Assembly (NCBI GenBank): GCA_023435225.1
Contig: JAEYRX010000022.1
Coordinates: 86,743-150,742, forward strand
Direction: 5' to 3'
Source: Bacillota bacterium
Lineage (GTDB): Bacteria; Bacillota; UBA4882; UBA8346
Length of the DNA: 64,000 bases
Positions 8,282 through 17,225 of this stretch are shown piece by piece. Numbering within the stretch: the stretch's first letter is position 1; the number at the start of each line of letters is the position of its first letter. Both the position numbers and the translations under genes were made by a program. Under the pieces are notes generated by a model. It ran no database searches and was not told where the DNA came from. It was given only the letters and a program-made list of their open reading frames with translations.

Positions 8282-9847
8282 TTAAATACCAACTTGGGCT
8301 CTCACTATTTGGTGATATAAATTTATATAGTTGATTGTTAATTTATACCAATCTCGATTAGCAATTACCCACTTACGGGCCTTTGATGCTAATTTTTTCC
8401 GTAAGTTTGTATTCTCATATAACAACTTTATTTTCTGATAAAGCTCTGTTTCATTGAGGTTATAGAGTAACCCGTTCTCATCCGGTATAATAATTTCTCG
8501 TAGCGCCGCCAAGTCAGAGCCGATAACAGGCTTCCCGCAAGCCATCGCTTCAAGTGGTTTTAAAGGTGTAACTATTTGGGTTACTTCCTCGTCAATTCGG
8601 GGGAAGACACAAAGATCAAATAAAGAATAATACTCTGTCACCTGCTCATGAGGGATCTGATTAATCAAAGCAATCTCCTTAGATAGGCTTAATTTTGTAA
8701 TAAGACTTCCCAATATAGGCTGGTAATTTCCAGTACCGATTATCAATAATTTTAATTGATAACCTTCTTTTTTTAGTTCATTAATTACCGGAAACAACAT
8801 TTGCAGGCCTTCATATTCAGTAATACTCCCGATATAACCGATAACAAACTTTCCCTTGGTATCATATCTAGTACTTAGCTCTTCATTAACCGGTCTCGGC
8901 TTAAATCTTCGACTATCAACTCCATTGGGAATAATCGAAATTTTATCGCCGGACACTCCCCGTTCCAACAATTCATTGTATAAACTCCGACTAATAGTAA
9001 TAACATGGTCAGCCTGATGTGCTAAATATGTTTCCATCTTTTGGGCCAGTTGGAACTCCTCGGAATCTTTAAACAATGGTTCTTTAGCACTGGCGGTAAG
9101 TTCCCAAAAACCACGGATTTCGTAAATGAATGGGCTATTGGTCGCCCGCGCTGCTCTGATAGCAGCCAGACCATTGATATAATTGGATGCTGCATGCACT
9201 ATACCAGGCCTTTCAGTTTCAATCACATCGACTATGCTCTCCGAATAGTGATTTAAATACTTAGTTAACGGGGTAAACCTCATGAACATTTTAGGTAAAC
9301 AACGGTAGTAAGGAATTTCATTTTCCCACTCCAAAGTCAAATCATCAGGAGAATTGAATAATCCTTTTTGAAAATCATTAGGAAAACCCGGCCGGGTTAA
9401 GACTACCGGCTCAATTCCATGTCTCTTTTGATTTTCAATTATATATTTGGAACGGATACTGTAACCATTTTTGATATAGGGAATCGAAGTATTTAAAACA
9501 TGTAAAACCCTAAATGGAATTTTAAAATTTTGTAATCCCTGGGGTTGATAATTAATCTGATAATTAGGAGCATGAAGCAATTCGGCTTTATCTAAGTTTA
9601 TCTGTAACTCCCGCTCAATAAACTGTTCCAAAGGTTTCAATTGAATTAATTCATGTAATAGCTCAATACTAGCTGATATATTTCCACTTTCTTTATACCG
9701 TTTGTAAAGGGCCCACCCAATTTTAAACTTTTGAAGTGAATTGGCCCCAACATAAAGCAGTCTTAATTTTTCAATCTCTTTTATGTTTTGAATCTGTGAT
9801 ATATCCAAAGAACTATTTATTCCATTATTGCTTGGGAAGAAATTCAT
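8282..9847 (-). CDS. Family 4 glycosyltransferase (group 1)
   Basis: 521 residues. An N-terminal helical extension of about 110 residues precedes a GT-B glycosyltransferase. The acceptor half begins at RVLHVLNTSIPYIKNGYSIRS. The donor half has IPNGVDSRRFKP, KFVIGYIGSITEYEGL and the GT4 end motif FDLCVFPR ... PLKPLEAMACGKPVIGSD, with the E of PLEAMACG expected to bind the nucleotide-sugar. Cytoplasmic, probably adds a sugar to a lipid-linked or surface glycan. The ribosome binding site is weak (GATGTGGTG). Same strand as the genes either side, with gaps of 21-75 bases. Confidence 0.85.
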   Translation of the reverse strand: MNFFPSNNGINSSLDISQIQNIKEIEKLRLLYVGANSLQKFKIGWALYKRYKESGNISASIELLHELIQLKPLEQFIERELQINLDKAELLHAPNYQINYQPQGLQNFKIPFRVLHVLNTSIPYIKNGYSIRSKYIIENQKRHGIEPVVLTRPGFPNDFQKGLFNSPDDLTLEWENEIPYYRCLPKMFMRFTPLTKYLNHYSESIVDVIETERPGIVHAASNYINGLAAIRAARATNSPFIYEIRGFWELTASAKEPLFKDSEEFQLAQKMETYLAHQADHVITISRSLYNELLERGVSGDKISIIPNGVDSRRFKPRPVNEELSTRYDTKGKFVIGYIGSITEYEGLQMLFPVINELKKEGYQLKLLIIGTGNYQPILGSLITKLSLSKEIALINQIPHEQVTEYYSLFDLCVFPRIDEEVTQIVTPLKPLEAMACGKPVIGSDLAALREIIIPDENGLLYNLNETELYQKIKLLYENTNLRKKLASKARKWVIANRDWYKLTINYINLYHQIVRAQVGI

Positions 9848-9868
9848 TTACTTTAACACCACATCTCT

Positions 9869-11443
9869 CTAAAAACACACCTCATCAATTAGCGCTTCAC
9901 TTAACCCTGCCTGGTATGTCCTATTAATAAAATTGAACCGGTCACTTGAATACAATTTAGCCTCGTTTGCCATTCCTAAAAAAAATCCGTCACCGGTTAA
10001 AAGTAACTTCTCAGGTTGAATTTTAAGAAAGGCATCTCTTTTAATAATCGCTACCGTACTCAAAATACGATTAACATACTGGTACTCTTCTTTCGAACCT
10101 TCAAGTACCAGAGTATGATTATCTCTGGAGTACGAATAATATGCTACTTTCCCGGCTATCACCGCGTCGGTATATTTAAAAGAATTCATTAGATCAGTGA
10201 TAAAATTGGCGCCATAATAACTATTGGCATCAAAGCAAACAAGATAATTGAAATGTACTTGTTCCAACCCAAAATAGAAACTATCTTCATTAGAAACAGT
10301 CCCCTCAAATTCAAAAACACTAATATTGCTATAGTTAATGGTCCTTTCATACAATTCCTCCAACTCATTGAGAGGCGTCCGGAAAATCAGAACCAACTCC
10401 TTTTCAGCGTAATTCTGCCGCTGAAAATTATCCCAAATATAATCAAATTGACTCCAAGTATCTACCCAAGCAATAATAGAAACACCTTCTGGCTCCGATT
10501 GTATCGGTGCTTGTAATACTGCATTAAGAATTGTTTGCATACGATGATAATATGTATGTGTTGTAAACACTTTTCTCTGCCCCAACAGTGCTCTTTTATC
10601 CCTTAACTTTTCATGAGATATAAGGTTGGCCAGTTGTGTTTCGGTATCTTCTTCATTGTCACAGATTGAAACGATCTCCGGGAACATTTCCATGATTCCG
10701 AGTGAATAGTTACTAATAACAGTTACTCCGCAAGCCAATAATTCAAATAACCTCCGTGCGAACATAGTACGACTGTATTTAACTGTATTAACATTAATAA
10801 AAATAACATACTTTTTATAAATTGAACCCATTTCTTCATATGGGAGCCCACCTTTAATATAGGGCCGATATATTTTGGGAAATGAATTTAACCTGGCAAA
10901 GAAGGTACGGTCATAAATATGTAAACCGTATTTTAAAGCTGGGCCAAACAAGATATGCATGTCATGTCCCCGCCTATTTCTCCTGGAGTACCAAGTACCG
11001 GCAAAAGCAACCAAACCAAGCTTTTTTTGTTCTCTACCAATGGGATTGTGCAATTTGGGCTGGGCTGCGAATTGTAGTAGATAAATACGTTCGTGCCCAA
11101 GTAGCTCCTTATATCTGGGGACACAATCCAGATCGGTGGTAAAAATGTAATCAAATATTTTAGCTTCCTGAATAAAACGGTCAAAATGTAATGGATCTTC
11201 CTTATTCCAAAAAATGGTGGGAATATGTTGTTCATGACATTTCTCAATAATGTCTTCCAAATTAGATGAAATCAAGCTACGATTTACTCGCTTCCAGGTA
11301 GATTCAACCAGCAATAGATCTGGTTTTTCAAGAGTCAGAATCTCTTGCCAGTTCTCACAGGTAAGTGGAAGAAGATTGCATTCATATTTAAAACATAAAA
11401 AACTAAATTCATCTAAAATGGAAGCTATTTTATAGTGGTTCAA
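9869..11443 (-). CDS. Two-domain glycosyltransferase (CgeB-like plus GT2-like)
   Basis: 524 residues. The first 310 residues look like the DUF3880/CgeB family with a GT-B C-terminal part (PTIFWNKEDPLHFDRF, RRNRRGHDMHILFGPAL, RRLFELLACGVTVISNYSLG). Residues from about 320 form a second domain with a GT-A, family 2 look (VSIIAWVDTWSQFDYIWDNF, NYLVCFDANSYYGANF), where DAN takes the place of the usual DxD metal site. CgeB-type transferases glycosylate the spore or cell surface. The start is TTG, preceded by AGGAG. First gene of the three-gene polysaccharide unit. Confidence 0.75.
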   Translation of the reverse strand: MNHYKIASILDEFSFLCFKYECNLLPLTCENWQEILTLEKPDLLLVESTWKRVNRSLISSNLEDIIEKCHEQHIPTIFWNKEDPLHFDRFIQEAKIFDYIFTTDLDCVPRYKELLGHERIYLLQFAAQPKLHNPIGREQKKLGLVAFAGTWYSRRNRRGHDMHILFGPALKYGLHIYDRTFFARLNSFPKIYRPYIKGGLPYEEMGSIYKKYVIFINVNTVKYSRTMFARRLFELLACGVTVISNYSLGIMEMFPEIVSICDNEEDTETQLANLISHEKLRDKRALLGQRKVFTTHTYYHRMQTILNAVLQAPIQSEPEGVSIIAWVDTWSQFDYIWDNFQRQNYAEKELVLIFRTPLNELEELYERTINYSNISVFEFEGTVSNEDSFYFGLEQVHFNYLVCFDANSYYGANFITDLMNSFKYTDAVIAGKVAYYSYSRDNHTLVLEGSKEEYQYVNRILSTVAIIKRDAFLKIQPEKLLLTGDGFFLGMANEAKLYSSDRFNFINRTYQAGLSEALIDEVCF

Positions 11444-11528
11444 AAAGATTTCTCCTAGTTAATAACAATTTCTTAATCTATAATATTATCCCGATGGCGA
11501 AATTGTATCTAAATTTTATACAACTAAA

Positions 11529-11810
11529 TTGAACGCACAAGCTATGATGGATATGGTAGATCAGCTTCGGCAGTTAGTGTATGAGAAAACCGGTGAGGGT
11601 CCTCGGGATGACAATCAAAAACTATCGCAGACGGTCTATAAAATGGTTTCTTTAACACCGACAGATACCGGAAGGCGAGCTCCGGTTGATAATCCTACTT
11701 CCGAATCCGGGTATAAAAGATCAGCAAAATTGCCGGATAAAGATCAAAATAGAACCAAAGTTATTTCACCCGTTGAGATTATTCCTTTGGAAAAGCATGA
11801 TGGGTTTTAA
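11529..11810 (+). CDS. Small hypothetical protein, possibly 5'-truncated
   Basis: 93 residues from a TTG with no clear ribosome binding site. The open frame continues upstream to 11484 and reads plausibly as protein (DGEIVSKFYTTKLNAQAMM), so the gene may have lost its 5' end or use a rare start. The body is hydrophilic (QLRQLVYEKTGEG, ISPVEIIPLEKHDGF). No family recognised. It is divergent from the polysaccharide genes and convergent with ylbJ. Confidence 0.4.
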   Translation: MNAQAMMDMVDQLRQLVYEKTGEGPRDDNQKLSQTVYKMVSLTPTDTGRRAPVDNPTSESGYKRSAKLPDKDQNRTKVISPVEIIPLEKHDGF

Positions 11811-11880
11811 AATAATGTTTTGCAGTAAGTTAAAAAAGAGTTTCATAATAAATTTTGTTAAGATCTGGGTACAATACCCG

Positions 11881-13128
11881 TTAAACTCTTATACTTTTTC
11901 TATCCTTCCCTTCCCACACAATCCGGTACCGCCTGAACCAATAAACCGCCACCGAACAAACCAGCAATATGCCAATAATCAATAACAACTGTCGCCCCGT
12001 AAAGACTACCCTATCTAACGGATTAAACCCCTGCCCCACCGGAATCCGCCGGCTAAACGGCGCCAAAACCGGGGCTAACGGTCCCATCAAAAACCAGGTA
12101 TACCAAGCGGCAAACATACCGTGTAAAAACCGGGCTGCAACATACGGACTCATCCTGATATCCGTATCATGAATAACACTGGCTATCTGACCGTGAACAC
12201 ATAAACCGCTCCAGGCAATGATCCAACTGGCAACTACCACCTTATCAAGTAAAGGTGCAAAAGCTTTGCTGGCCGCCATGGTACCCAAGTCAATTTCCAA
12301 AATTCCGTAAAATATCGAATGGGTTAAATGGGGATCCATCCCGAAAACTTTTAAAACACTACTTACCACAGGTGCAATGACTCCGAGAAATCCGAATACG
12401 GTAAGCATTTTGACAACAACGGAGAAAAGCATTATAAAACCGCATATCATCGTGAGAGTAGTCATGGATTCCTTAACTGCATCCCCCATAAGCCTGCCAA
12501 AAGGCCGTCCGTCCTCCCGGCGGGCTTTAAAAAGCGCTTGTAAGGCCCGGCGCATAATGCCGGGTTTGGATTCTTCACTCAAATTTTCTTCTTTCTTCTT
12601 CCGCTCTTTTTTATAAAACTTAAAAATTACTCCTACGGTAAAACTGGCCATGTAATGAGCTATTGCCAATATCACTCCCAGATCTGGCCTGCCGAACATT
12701 CCGACCGCCACTGCGCCAAAAATAAATAAGGGATCAGCAGTATTGGTAAATGAGAGCAATCTCTCACCTTCCACCTGGTTGCACATCCCACTCCGCCTAA
12801 ACTTCCCTGTTATAACGGCATCCATTGGATACCCGGCAGCTAAGCCCATTGAGAGCGCAAATGCTCCTACACCCGGAACATTAAATAAAGGCCTCATTAA
12901 TGGTTCCAATAATACCCCCAAAAAATGAACCACTCCCATTCCCAGCAAAACTTCGGATAATACAAAAAAAGGCAATAATGAAGGAAGAACTATATCCCAA
13001 AACACTTTTAAACCGGCGACCGCCGACTCCACTCCCTCTTTGGGATAAATAACCAGAGAAAGGGTTAATAAGGTTACTACAGCCGCTCCGATTAAGACTT
13101 TTAGCCTGCGAAGGATAATCACCCGCAT
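11881..13128 (-). CDS. ylbJ: Sporulation integral membrane protein YlbJ
   Basis: 415 residues with about eight membrane segments and the nucleoside-recognition (Gate) domain repeat pattern. Typical YlbJ stretches are the N-terminal VFWDIVLPSLLPFFVLSEVLLG, the loop GLAAGYPMDAVITGKF with SGMCNQVEGERLLSFTNTADPLFI, and the C-terminal AWSGLCVHGQIASV. In Bacillus YlbJ is needed for normal spore coat or cortex formation under sigma-E, so its presence suggests a spore former. GGAGG lies 6 bases before the ATG. Confidence 0.85.
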   Translation of the reverse strand: MRVIILRRLKVLIGAAVVTLLTLSLVIYPKEGVESAVAGLKVFWDIVLPSLLPFFVLSEVLLGMGVVHFLGVLLEPLMRPLFNVPGVGAFALSMGLAAGYPMDAVITGKFRRSGMCNQVEGERLLSFTNTADPLFIFGAVAVGMFGRPDLGVILAIAHYMASFTVGVIFKFYKKERKKKEENLSEESKPGIMRRALQALFKARREDGRPFGRLMGDAVKESMTTLTMICGFIMLFSVVVKMLTVFGFLGVIAPVVSSVLKVFGMDPHLTHSIFYGILEIDLGTMAASKAFAPLLDKVVVASWIIAWSGLCVHGQIASVIHDTDIRMSPYVAARFLHGMFAAWYTWFLMGPLAPVLAPFSRRIPVGQGFNPLDRVVFTGRQLLLIIGILLVCSVAVYWFRRYRIVWEGKDRKSIRV

Positions 13129-13230
13129 GGTTTGCCTCCATAATAATTAAATAAGAGTATGATGTATAAAGATGTCTTTAAAATATATGGTCAACATGGA
13201 GGGCATATACCAACTTATAGGACAATAAAA

Positions 13231-13249
13231 AAACCGTCTTAAACGGTTT
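13231..13249 (-). terminator. Terminator of trxB
   Basis: A 7-bp stem (AAACCGT at 13231-13237 with ACGGTTT at 13243-13249) directly after the trxB stop on the minus strand, followed by a run of T in that direction. Confidence 0.75.
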
Positions 13250-14179
13250 TCAATGGACATATTCCGATTCCGGGTTTTTAATCAAATATTCCCAAGCTTT
13301 TAATGCCGCTTTAGCTCCTTCCCCGGCCGCTACAATAATTTGCTTTTCCGGGACCGTTGTTACATCTCCCGCAGCATACAAGCCCGGTACATTTGTACGA
13401 CAAAAACAATCAACCTTTATCTCATCGACCTCGTTTTTTTTCACCAAATCTCCTAGGAATCCATGATTGGGATTTAAGCCGATTTCGATGAACACTCCTT
13501 GAACCGGGAGTTCAAAATGGTTTTTACTTTTAACCTCTTCCACCACAACTTTTTCTACCGAAGCGCTCCCTTTAATTTCAACAACAGTATGCTCCAAATA
13601 TTTTTTTAGTTTAGTTAATTTATTTAACCGTTCAATCAAGACCTGGTCGGCAGTCATCCCATTCATGGCAATAAGATGTATTTCCGAAGCATAATTAGCT
13701 AAATCAAGCGCTGATTTTGCCGCTGAATTTCCTCCGCCAACCACCGCCACCGGAACATTTCGGAACAATGGTCCATCACAGGTAGAGCAATAACTTACTC
13801 CCTTATTACGAAACTCTGTTTCACCGGGAACGTTTAACGTTCGGGGCTTTTTCCCTGAGGAGACAATAATCGCTTTAGCATTATATTCCTCTCCTTGGAC
13901 GGTTTGAACTTTAAAGAAGTCGCCTTCTTTTTCGACCGACTTAACCTCCGAAAGTTTCTCGTTTAGATGTAATGTTTTAACTTGTTCTTCAAAGCGGTCC
14001 ATTAAGGCTTGACCGTCAATCTCCTGAAATCCCATATAATTTTCAATATCGGTCGTCCAATTAACCTGCCCCCCTACATCCTTACTGATAATTAAAGATT
14101 TCAATCCTTTTCTGGCTGCAAAAACTCCGGCGGTCATCCCGGACGGCCCCGCTCCGATAATGATTAAATCGTATGTCAT
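13250..14179 (-). CDS. trxB: Thioredoxin reductase
   Basis: 309 residues, the usual size. FAD-binding GAGPSGMTAG is at residues 8-17, the redox-active pair is in SYCSTCDGP, the NADPH-binding motif is GGGNSAAKSALDL, and the C-terminal FAD motif is GLYAAGDVTT. It transfers electrons from NADPH (or ferredoxin in some anaerobes) to thioredoxin or a glutaredoxin-like partner. The glutaredoxin gene upstream on the same strand is a likely partner. The catalytic motif reads CSTC where many homologues have CATC. Confidence 0.88.
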   Translation of the reverse strand: MTYDLIIIGAGPSGMTAGVFAARKGLKSLIISKDVGGQVNWTTDIENYMGFQEIDGQALMDRFEEQVKTLHLNEKLSEVKSVEKEGDFFKVQTVQGEEYNAKAIIVSSGKKPRTLNVPGETEFRNKGVSYCSTCDGPLFRNVPVAVVGGGNSAAKSALDLANYASEIHLIAMNGMTADQVLIERLNKLTKLKKYLEHTVVEIKGSASVEKVVVEEVKSKNHFELPVQGVFIEIGLNPNHGFLGDLVKKNEVDEIKVDCFCRTNVPGLYAAGDVTTVPEKQIIVAAGEGAKAALKAWEYLIKNPESEYVH

Positions 14180-14199
14180 CTTCTCACCCCTCTTAAGGC

Positions 14200-14345
14200 G
14201 TGAGGCGATAGGCTAAAGTAATTCTTCGTGTTTAGTTATTCTTTGCTTTACCTATTAACTTACTCAATCTACTTTCATTACCAGTGCCTTTACCCATTGC
14301 CTGTTGCCTTTTTCCTCTCGCCTTTCACCTATTGCCTGTTGCCTA
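14200..14345. repeat. Head-to-head 7-mer repeat arrays
   Basis: The gap between trxB and the glutaredoxin gene carries imperfect 7-mers: GGCGTGA, GGCGATA, GGCTAAA on one side (about 14197-14217) and GCCTTTA, GCCTGTT, GCCTTTT, GCCTTTC, GCCTATT on the other (about 14287-14345). The two sides are inverted relative to each other, and the same words occur in several other gaps of the window. Confidence 0.6.
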
Positions 14346-14576
14346 TTAATGAAGCATACTCTCCAAACGTTCGGGGTCAAACCCTACTACGTATTGTCCG
14401 CCCTTTTGAATAACCGGTACGGCCCGTTGACCGGTAAGATCAATCATTGCTTGGGCGGCTTGATAATCATCGGCGACGTTTTTTTCCTCAAAATTAATAC
14501 CCTTTTCATTTAGATAGGTTTTAACTTTGTTACACCACGGACAGGTTGGAGTAGTATATACTGTTACGTCTTCCAT
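14346..14576 (-). CDS. Glutaredoxin-like thiol protein (NrdH/Grx type)
   Basis: 76 residues, a single thioredoxin-fold domain. Active site TTPTCPWCNKVK, cis-proline region AVPVIQ, and the end motif VGFDPERLESML. The small size and CPWC fit the glutaredoxin-like proteins of Firmicutes that are reduced by thioredoxin reductase, which is encoded next to it. GGAGG lies 8 bases before the ATG at 14576; a TTG at 14591 would place the Shine-Dalgarno sequence inside the gene. Confidence 0.85.
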   Translation of the reverse strand: MEDVTVYTTPTCPWCNKVKTYLNEKGINFEEKNVADDYQAAQAMIDLTGQRAVPVIQKGGQYVVGFDPERLESMLH

Positions 14577-14734
14577 TTTTGATTCCTCCAAATTTTAAAT
14601 TAGACCTCGATCCGGCAAGTCTATATTTAAATGATTTTAGTAAGGTTAATTGCTGGATGCAGGTTAAATCTAGTTTTTCCTGCTTTTATATGATTATCCC
14701 ACCGATATCTGGAATTTTTGTTTTGAAATAAAAA

Positions 14735-14758
14735 AACTCCCGCTTATAAACAGGAGTT
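14735..14758 (-). terminator. Terminator after the propeller gene
   Basis: Minus-strand hairpin (AACTCC with GGAGTT) ending in seven T, about 100 bases downstream of the gene at 14855-15937. A CTCTGTG-type dispersed repeat lies between them at about 14773-14801. Confidence 0.65.
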
Positions 14759-14854
14759 TACTTTTAAAACACAACTCTGTGCCTCCGTGTTTCTGTGGCC
14801 TATAAAACTAGCCACCGACAAAAGGCATTCCAATTTTTAAAAATGGCTAAATTT

Positions 14855-15937
14855 TTAATTTGATTCACACCATGCAGCCCATTCAGTATAGCCATCGGGA
14901 GGTGATAAACGAATATTTTGATTGCCTGTTGAACTTACCGTATAGGCTTGATCTTTAGTGCTTTCCGGATTTCCCAAATATAAGACCCAGTTCCCTGATG
15001 GAGACCATAATGGATAAAGATGATGTCCGCTATTTGCAACTAAGGTAACCTTTTTATTTTCTTCACTATTATACTTAATAATCGAACTTCCGGTTGGAAG
15101 CCCATAAGGTTGATATTGGAAAACAATATTTTTACTATCCGGCGACCAATTTGGGGTAAAAGGTCCCATCCGAAAATCACCGAAAGAAAATTTCGAAAAT
15201 ACTTGTTCCTGTATTATATTAAGCTCTTTGGTACCGGTATTCAGTAAATAAAGCGAATAAAAACCCTCAATACTTTCAAACTGTTTTGCATAAAAGACAA
15301 GCATCGAAGAATCCGGAGACCAGACAGGACTTTCAGGAATGATAGTCATATCCTGAGGTAAAGACCAAGTAGTCTTAAATCTATCTTTTATCTTTTCTTG
15401 TAATGAAAGCTCAAAACGAAGACTCATCGGAGCCTGCTTGACAATAGAGATTTTCTTCTGATCCGGACTTAATCCTTTTAACGAAGAAGAACCTGCAGAA
15501 CCGCCCGAAAAGGTATTCTGAACCAACCGGGAACTACCATCGGAAAACTCCAATATATAAAGATTTCTTTCAAACATATTTTCAGCTATAACTAAAGCTT
15601 GATCCGGCGCGTCAGGACCGTTTGACAATTTCTGAATATATATATGGTCTTCTTTAAATTCAGTCAATAATTTTAATTGTTGATTTGAAAGATCGTATTG
15701 ATATAATTTATGATCAACATAAACCAAAAAGTGTTTCCCAACCTCAAATGGTTCAATATTCTTTCCACTAATCAACGGTCGTGATTCCGACCCATCTGCT
15801 CTGACTATATATACTGTTTTTTTATCATTTGCTACTTGGCATAAAAAAGCCCAATCACTCCGGTTTTCCGCCAGAATCATTGGTGAAAAGGTAAACAATA
15901 GAATAACTATTATTGATATTATAAAGGTTCTCTTCAT
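14855..15937 (-). CDS. Secreted TolB/WD40-like beta-propeller protein
   Basis: 360 residues with an N-terminal signal peptide (RTFIISIIVILLFTFSPMILAEN) and no other membrane segment. At least three PD40-type blades are visible: SPVWSPDSSMLVFYA, TPNWSPDSKNIVFQY and YPLWSPSGNWVLYLG. Such proteins are periplasmic or exported and usually bind proteins or peptides; no enzyme motif is seen. No Tol-Pal genes are adjacent. Single gene with its own terminator. Confidence 0.75.
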   Translation of the reverse strand: MKRTFIISIIVILLFTFSPMILAENRSDWAFLCQVANDKKTVYIVRADGSESRPLISGKNIEPFEVGKHFLVYVDHKLYQYDLSNQQLKLLTEFKEDHIYIQKLSNGPDAPDQALVIAENMFERNLYILEFSDGSSRLVQNTFSGGSAGSSSLKGLSPDQKKISIVKQAPMSLRFELSLQEKIKDRFKTTWSLPQDMTIIPESPVWSPDSSMLVFYAKQFESIEGFYSLYLLNTGTKELNIIQEQVFSKFSFGDFRMGPFTPNWSPDSKNIVFQYQPYGLPTGSSIIKYNSEENKKVTLVANSGHHLYPLWSPSGNWVLYLGNPESTKDQAYTVSSTGNQNIRLSPPDGYTEWAAWCESN

Positions 15938-16009
15938 TTTTAAACCACCTCTGGGTGGGAATCTTAAGATACGGATTCGCCAAAAATTTGTAGTCTCCTG
16001 TATAATTTG

Positions 16010-17020
16010 TCAACAAATTCTTGGTAAGTGTTCTCCGTTTCCCATCGGTAAGATTCGTTCTCCACCTATCCCATTTTTAATTGTAACCAATCCGGCATTA
16101 CGGGAAGTTACTTCCCCAATTAATGCAGCTTCATTTCCCAACGGATTCTCCCGTAAAGTTATTAGGATTTCTCCGGCGATTTCCGGATCAACAATGATCA
16201 AAGCCTTTCCTTCATTAGCAAAATATAAGGGGTCTATCCCTAAAATGTTACTTATTCCCCGAACTTCGGGCTTAATAGGGATATCATTCTCACTTAGACG
16301 TAAGGATACCTTTGATTGCCTGGCAATCTCGTTAAGGGTTGTTCCAATCCCGCCTCTGGTAGGATCGCGTAAAACCCGTATACGTCCGGGAAATTTTTTA
16401 ATAATTGGTAATAAAAATTTAGTTAACGGCGCTACATCGCTGACTAACCCGGATGAGATTCCAAGCTCGCCTCTAGCGATTAAAACTGCCGCTCCATGAT
16501 CCCCCACCGTTCCGGTAATGATAACCCGGTCACCATCTTTGGCCAATTCTCCTCCCAATTGCAGATTAGGATTTACTCTTCCAAAGCCGGTTGTATTGAT
16601 AAATATCCCATCAGCGGCGCCTTTATTTACCACTTTGGTATCACCGGTTACAATATCTATTCCGGACTCCGAAGCGGTATCAGCCATTGACTGTACGATT
16701 AGAGCTAAAGAATCAATTTCAAATCCTTCCTCGATTATAAAAGAGACGGTTAAACCAAGCGGCTCAGCGCCAGCCATGGTTAAATCGTTAACCGTGCCGC
16801 AAATAGCCAGTTTCCCGATATCTCCGCCCGGAAATTTCCAAGGAGTAACTACAAAGGAATCGGTAGTAACCGCCAGTTTCAACTCCGGTTCTTTTAAAAT
16901 TGCAGCATCATTCCCTTTTAAAAGTTCGGGATGACGGAATCTGGACCAAAAGATATCTTTAATTAAATTAGCGGTAGCTTCCCCCCCTCCACCTTCAGCC
17001 AATCTAATTTTACCCGACAT
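16010..17020 (-). CDS. hypE: Hydrogenase maturation protein HypE
   Basis: 336 residues of the AIR-synthase/PurM fold. HypE dehydrates the carbamoyl group handed over by HypF to a thiocyanate on its C-terminal Cys, giving the CN ligands of the [NiFe] site. The protein ends PRIC, the hallmark C-terminal tail with the acceptor cysteine. ATP-binding stretches such as GNDAAIL, VTTDSFVVTPWKFPGGDIGKL and RDPTRGG are present. It is the last gene of the hyp series; a 200-base gap with a dispersed repeat separates it from hypD. Confidence 0.93.
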   Translation of the reverse strand: MSGKIRLAEGGGGEATANLIKDIFWSRFRHPELLKGNDAAILKEPELKLAVTTDSFVVTPWKFPGGDIGKLAICGTVNDLTMAGAEPLGLTVSFIIEEGFEIDSLALIVQSMADTASESGIDIVTGDTKVVNKGAADGIFINTTGFGRVNPNLQLGGELAKDGDRVIITGTVGDHGAAVLIARGELGISSGLVSDVAPLTKFLLPIIKKFPGRIRVLRDPTRGGIGTTLNEIARQSKVSLRLSENDIPIKPEVRGISNILGIDPLYFANEGKALIIVDPEIAGEILITLRENPLGNEAALIGEVTSRNAGLVTIKNGIGGERILPMGNGEHLPRIC

Positions 17021-17097
17021 TAAAAAATCATCTCCATTTCACGCTTCATGCCTTATTCATGTCCCGGAGAAGCCGGGAAGCAGAAAAGTTTTATATT

Positions 17098-17192
17098 CAA
17101 CCACAGAGTACACGGAGGGCACAAAGATTTTGAAAAAATAGTTAAAATATTAATTTATTATTACCTCTGTGTTCTCTGTGTCTTTGTGGTTA
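17098..17192. repeat. Inverted dispersed repeat (CACAGAG type)
   Basis: The gap between hypE and hypD holds ACCACAGAGTACACGGAGG at about 17100 and, inverted, CTCTGTGTTCTCTGTGTC then TTTGTGGTT at about 17166-17191, with an AT-rich spacer. Relatives lie at 14773-14801 and 42588-42632. Confidence 0.6.
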
Positions 17193-17225
17193 TAATGATC
17201 TTTATTTCATTCGTTAGATTGCCTA

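Noticed and set aside
16518..16934. A 138-residue open frame antisense to hypE
   Set aside because: Shadow of a certain gene, Ser/Pro-rich, no start signals.
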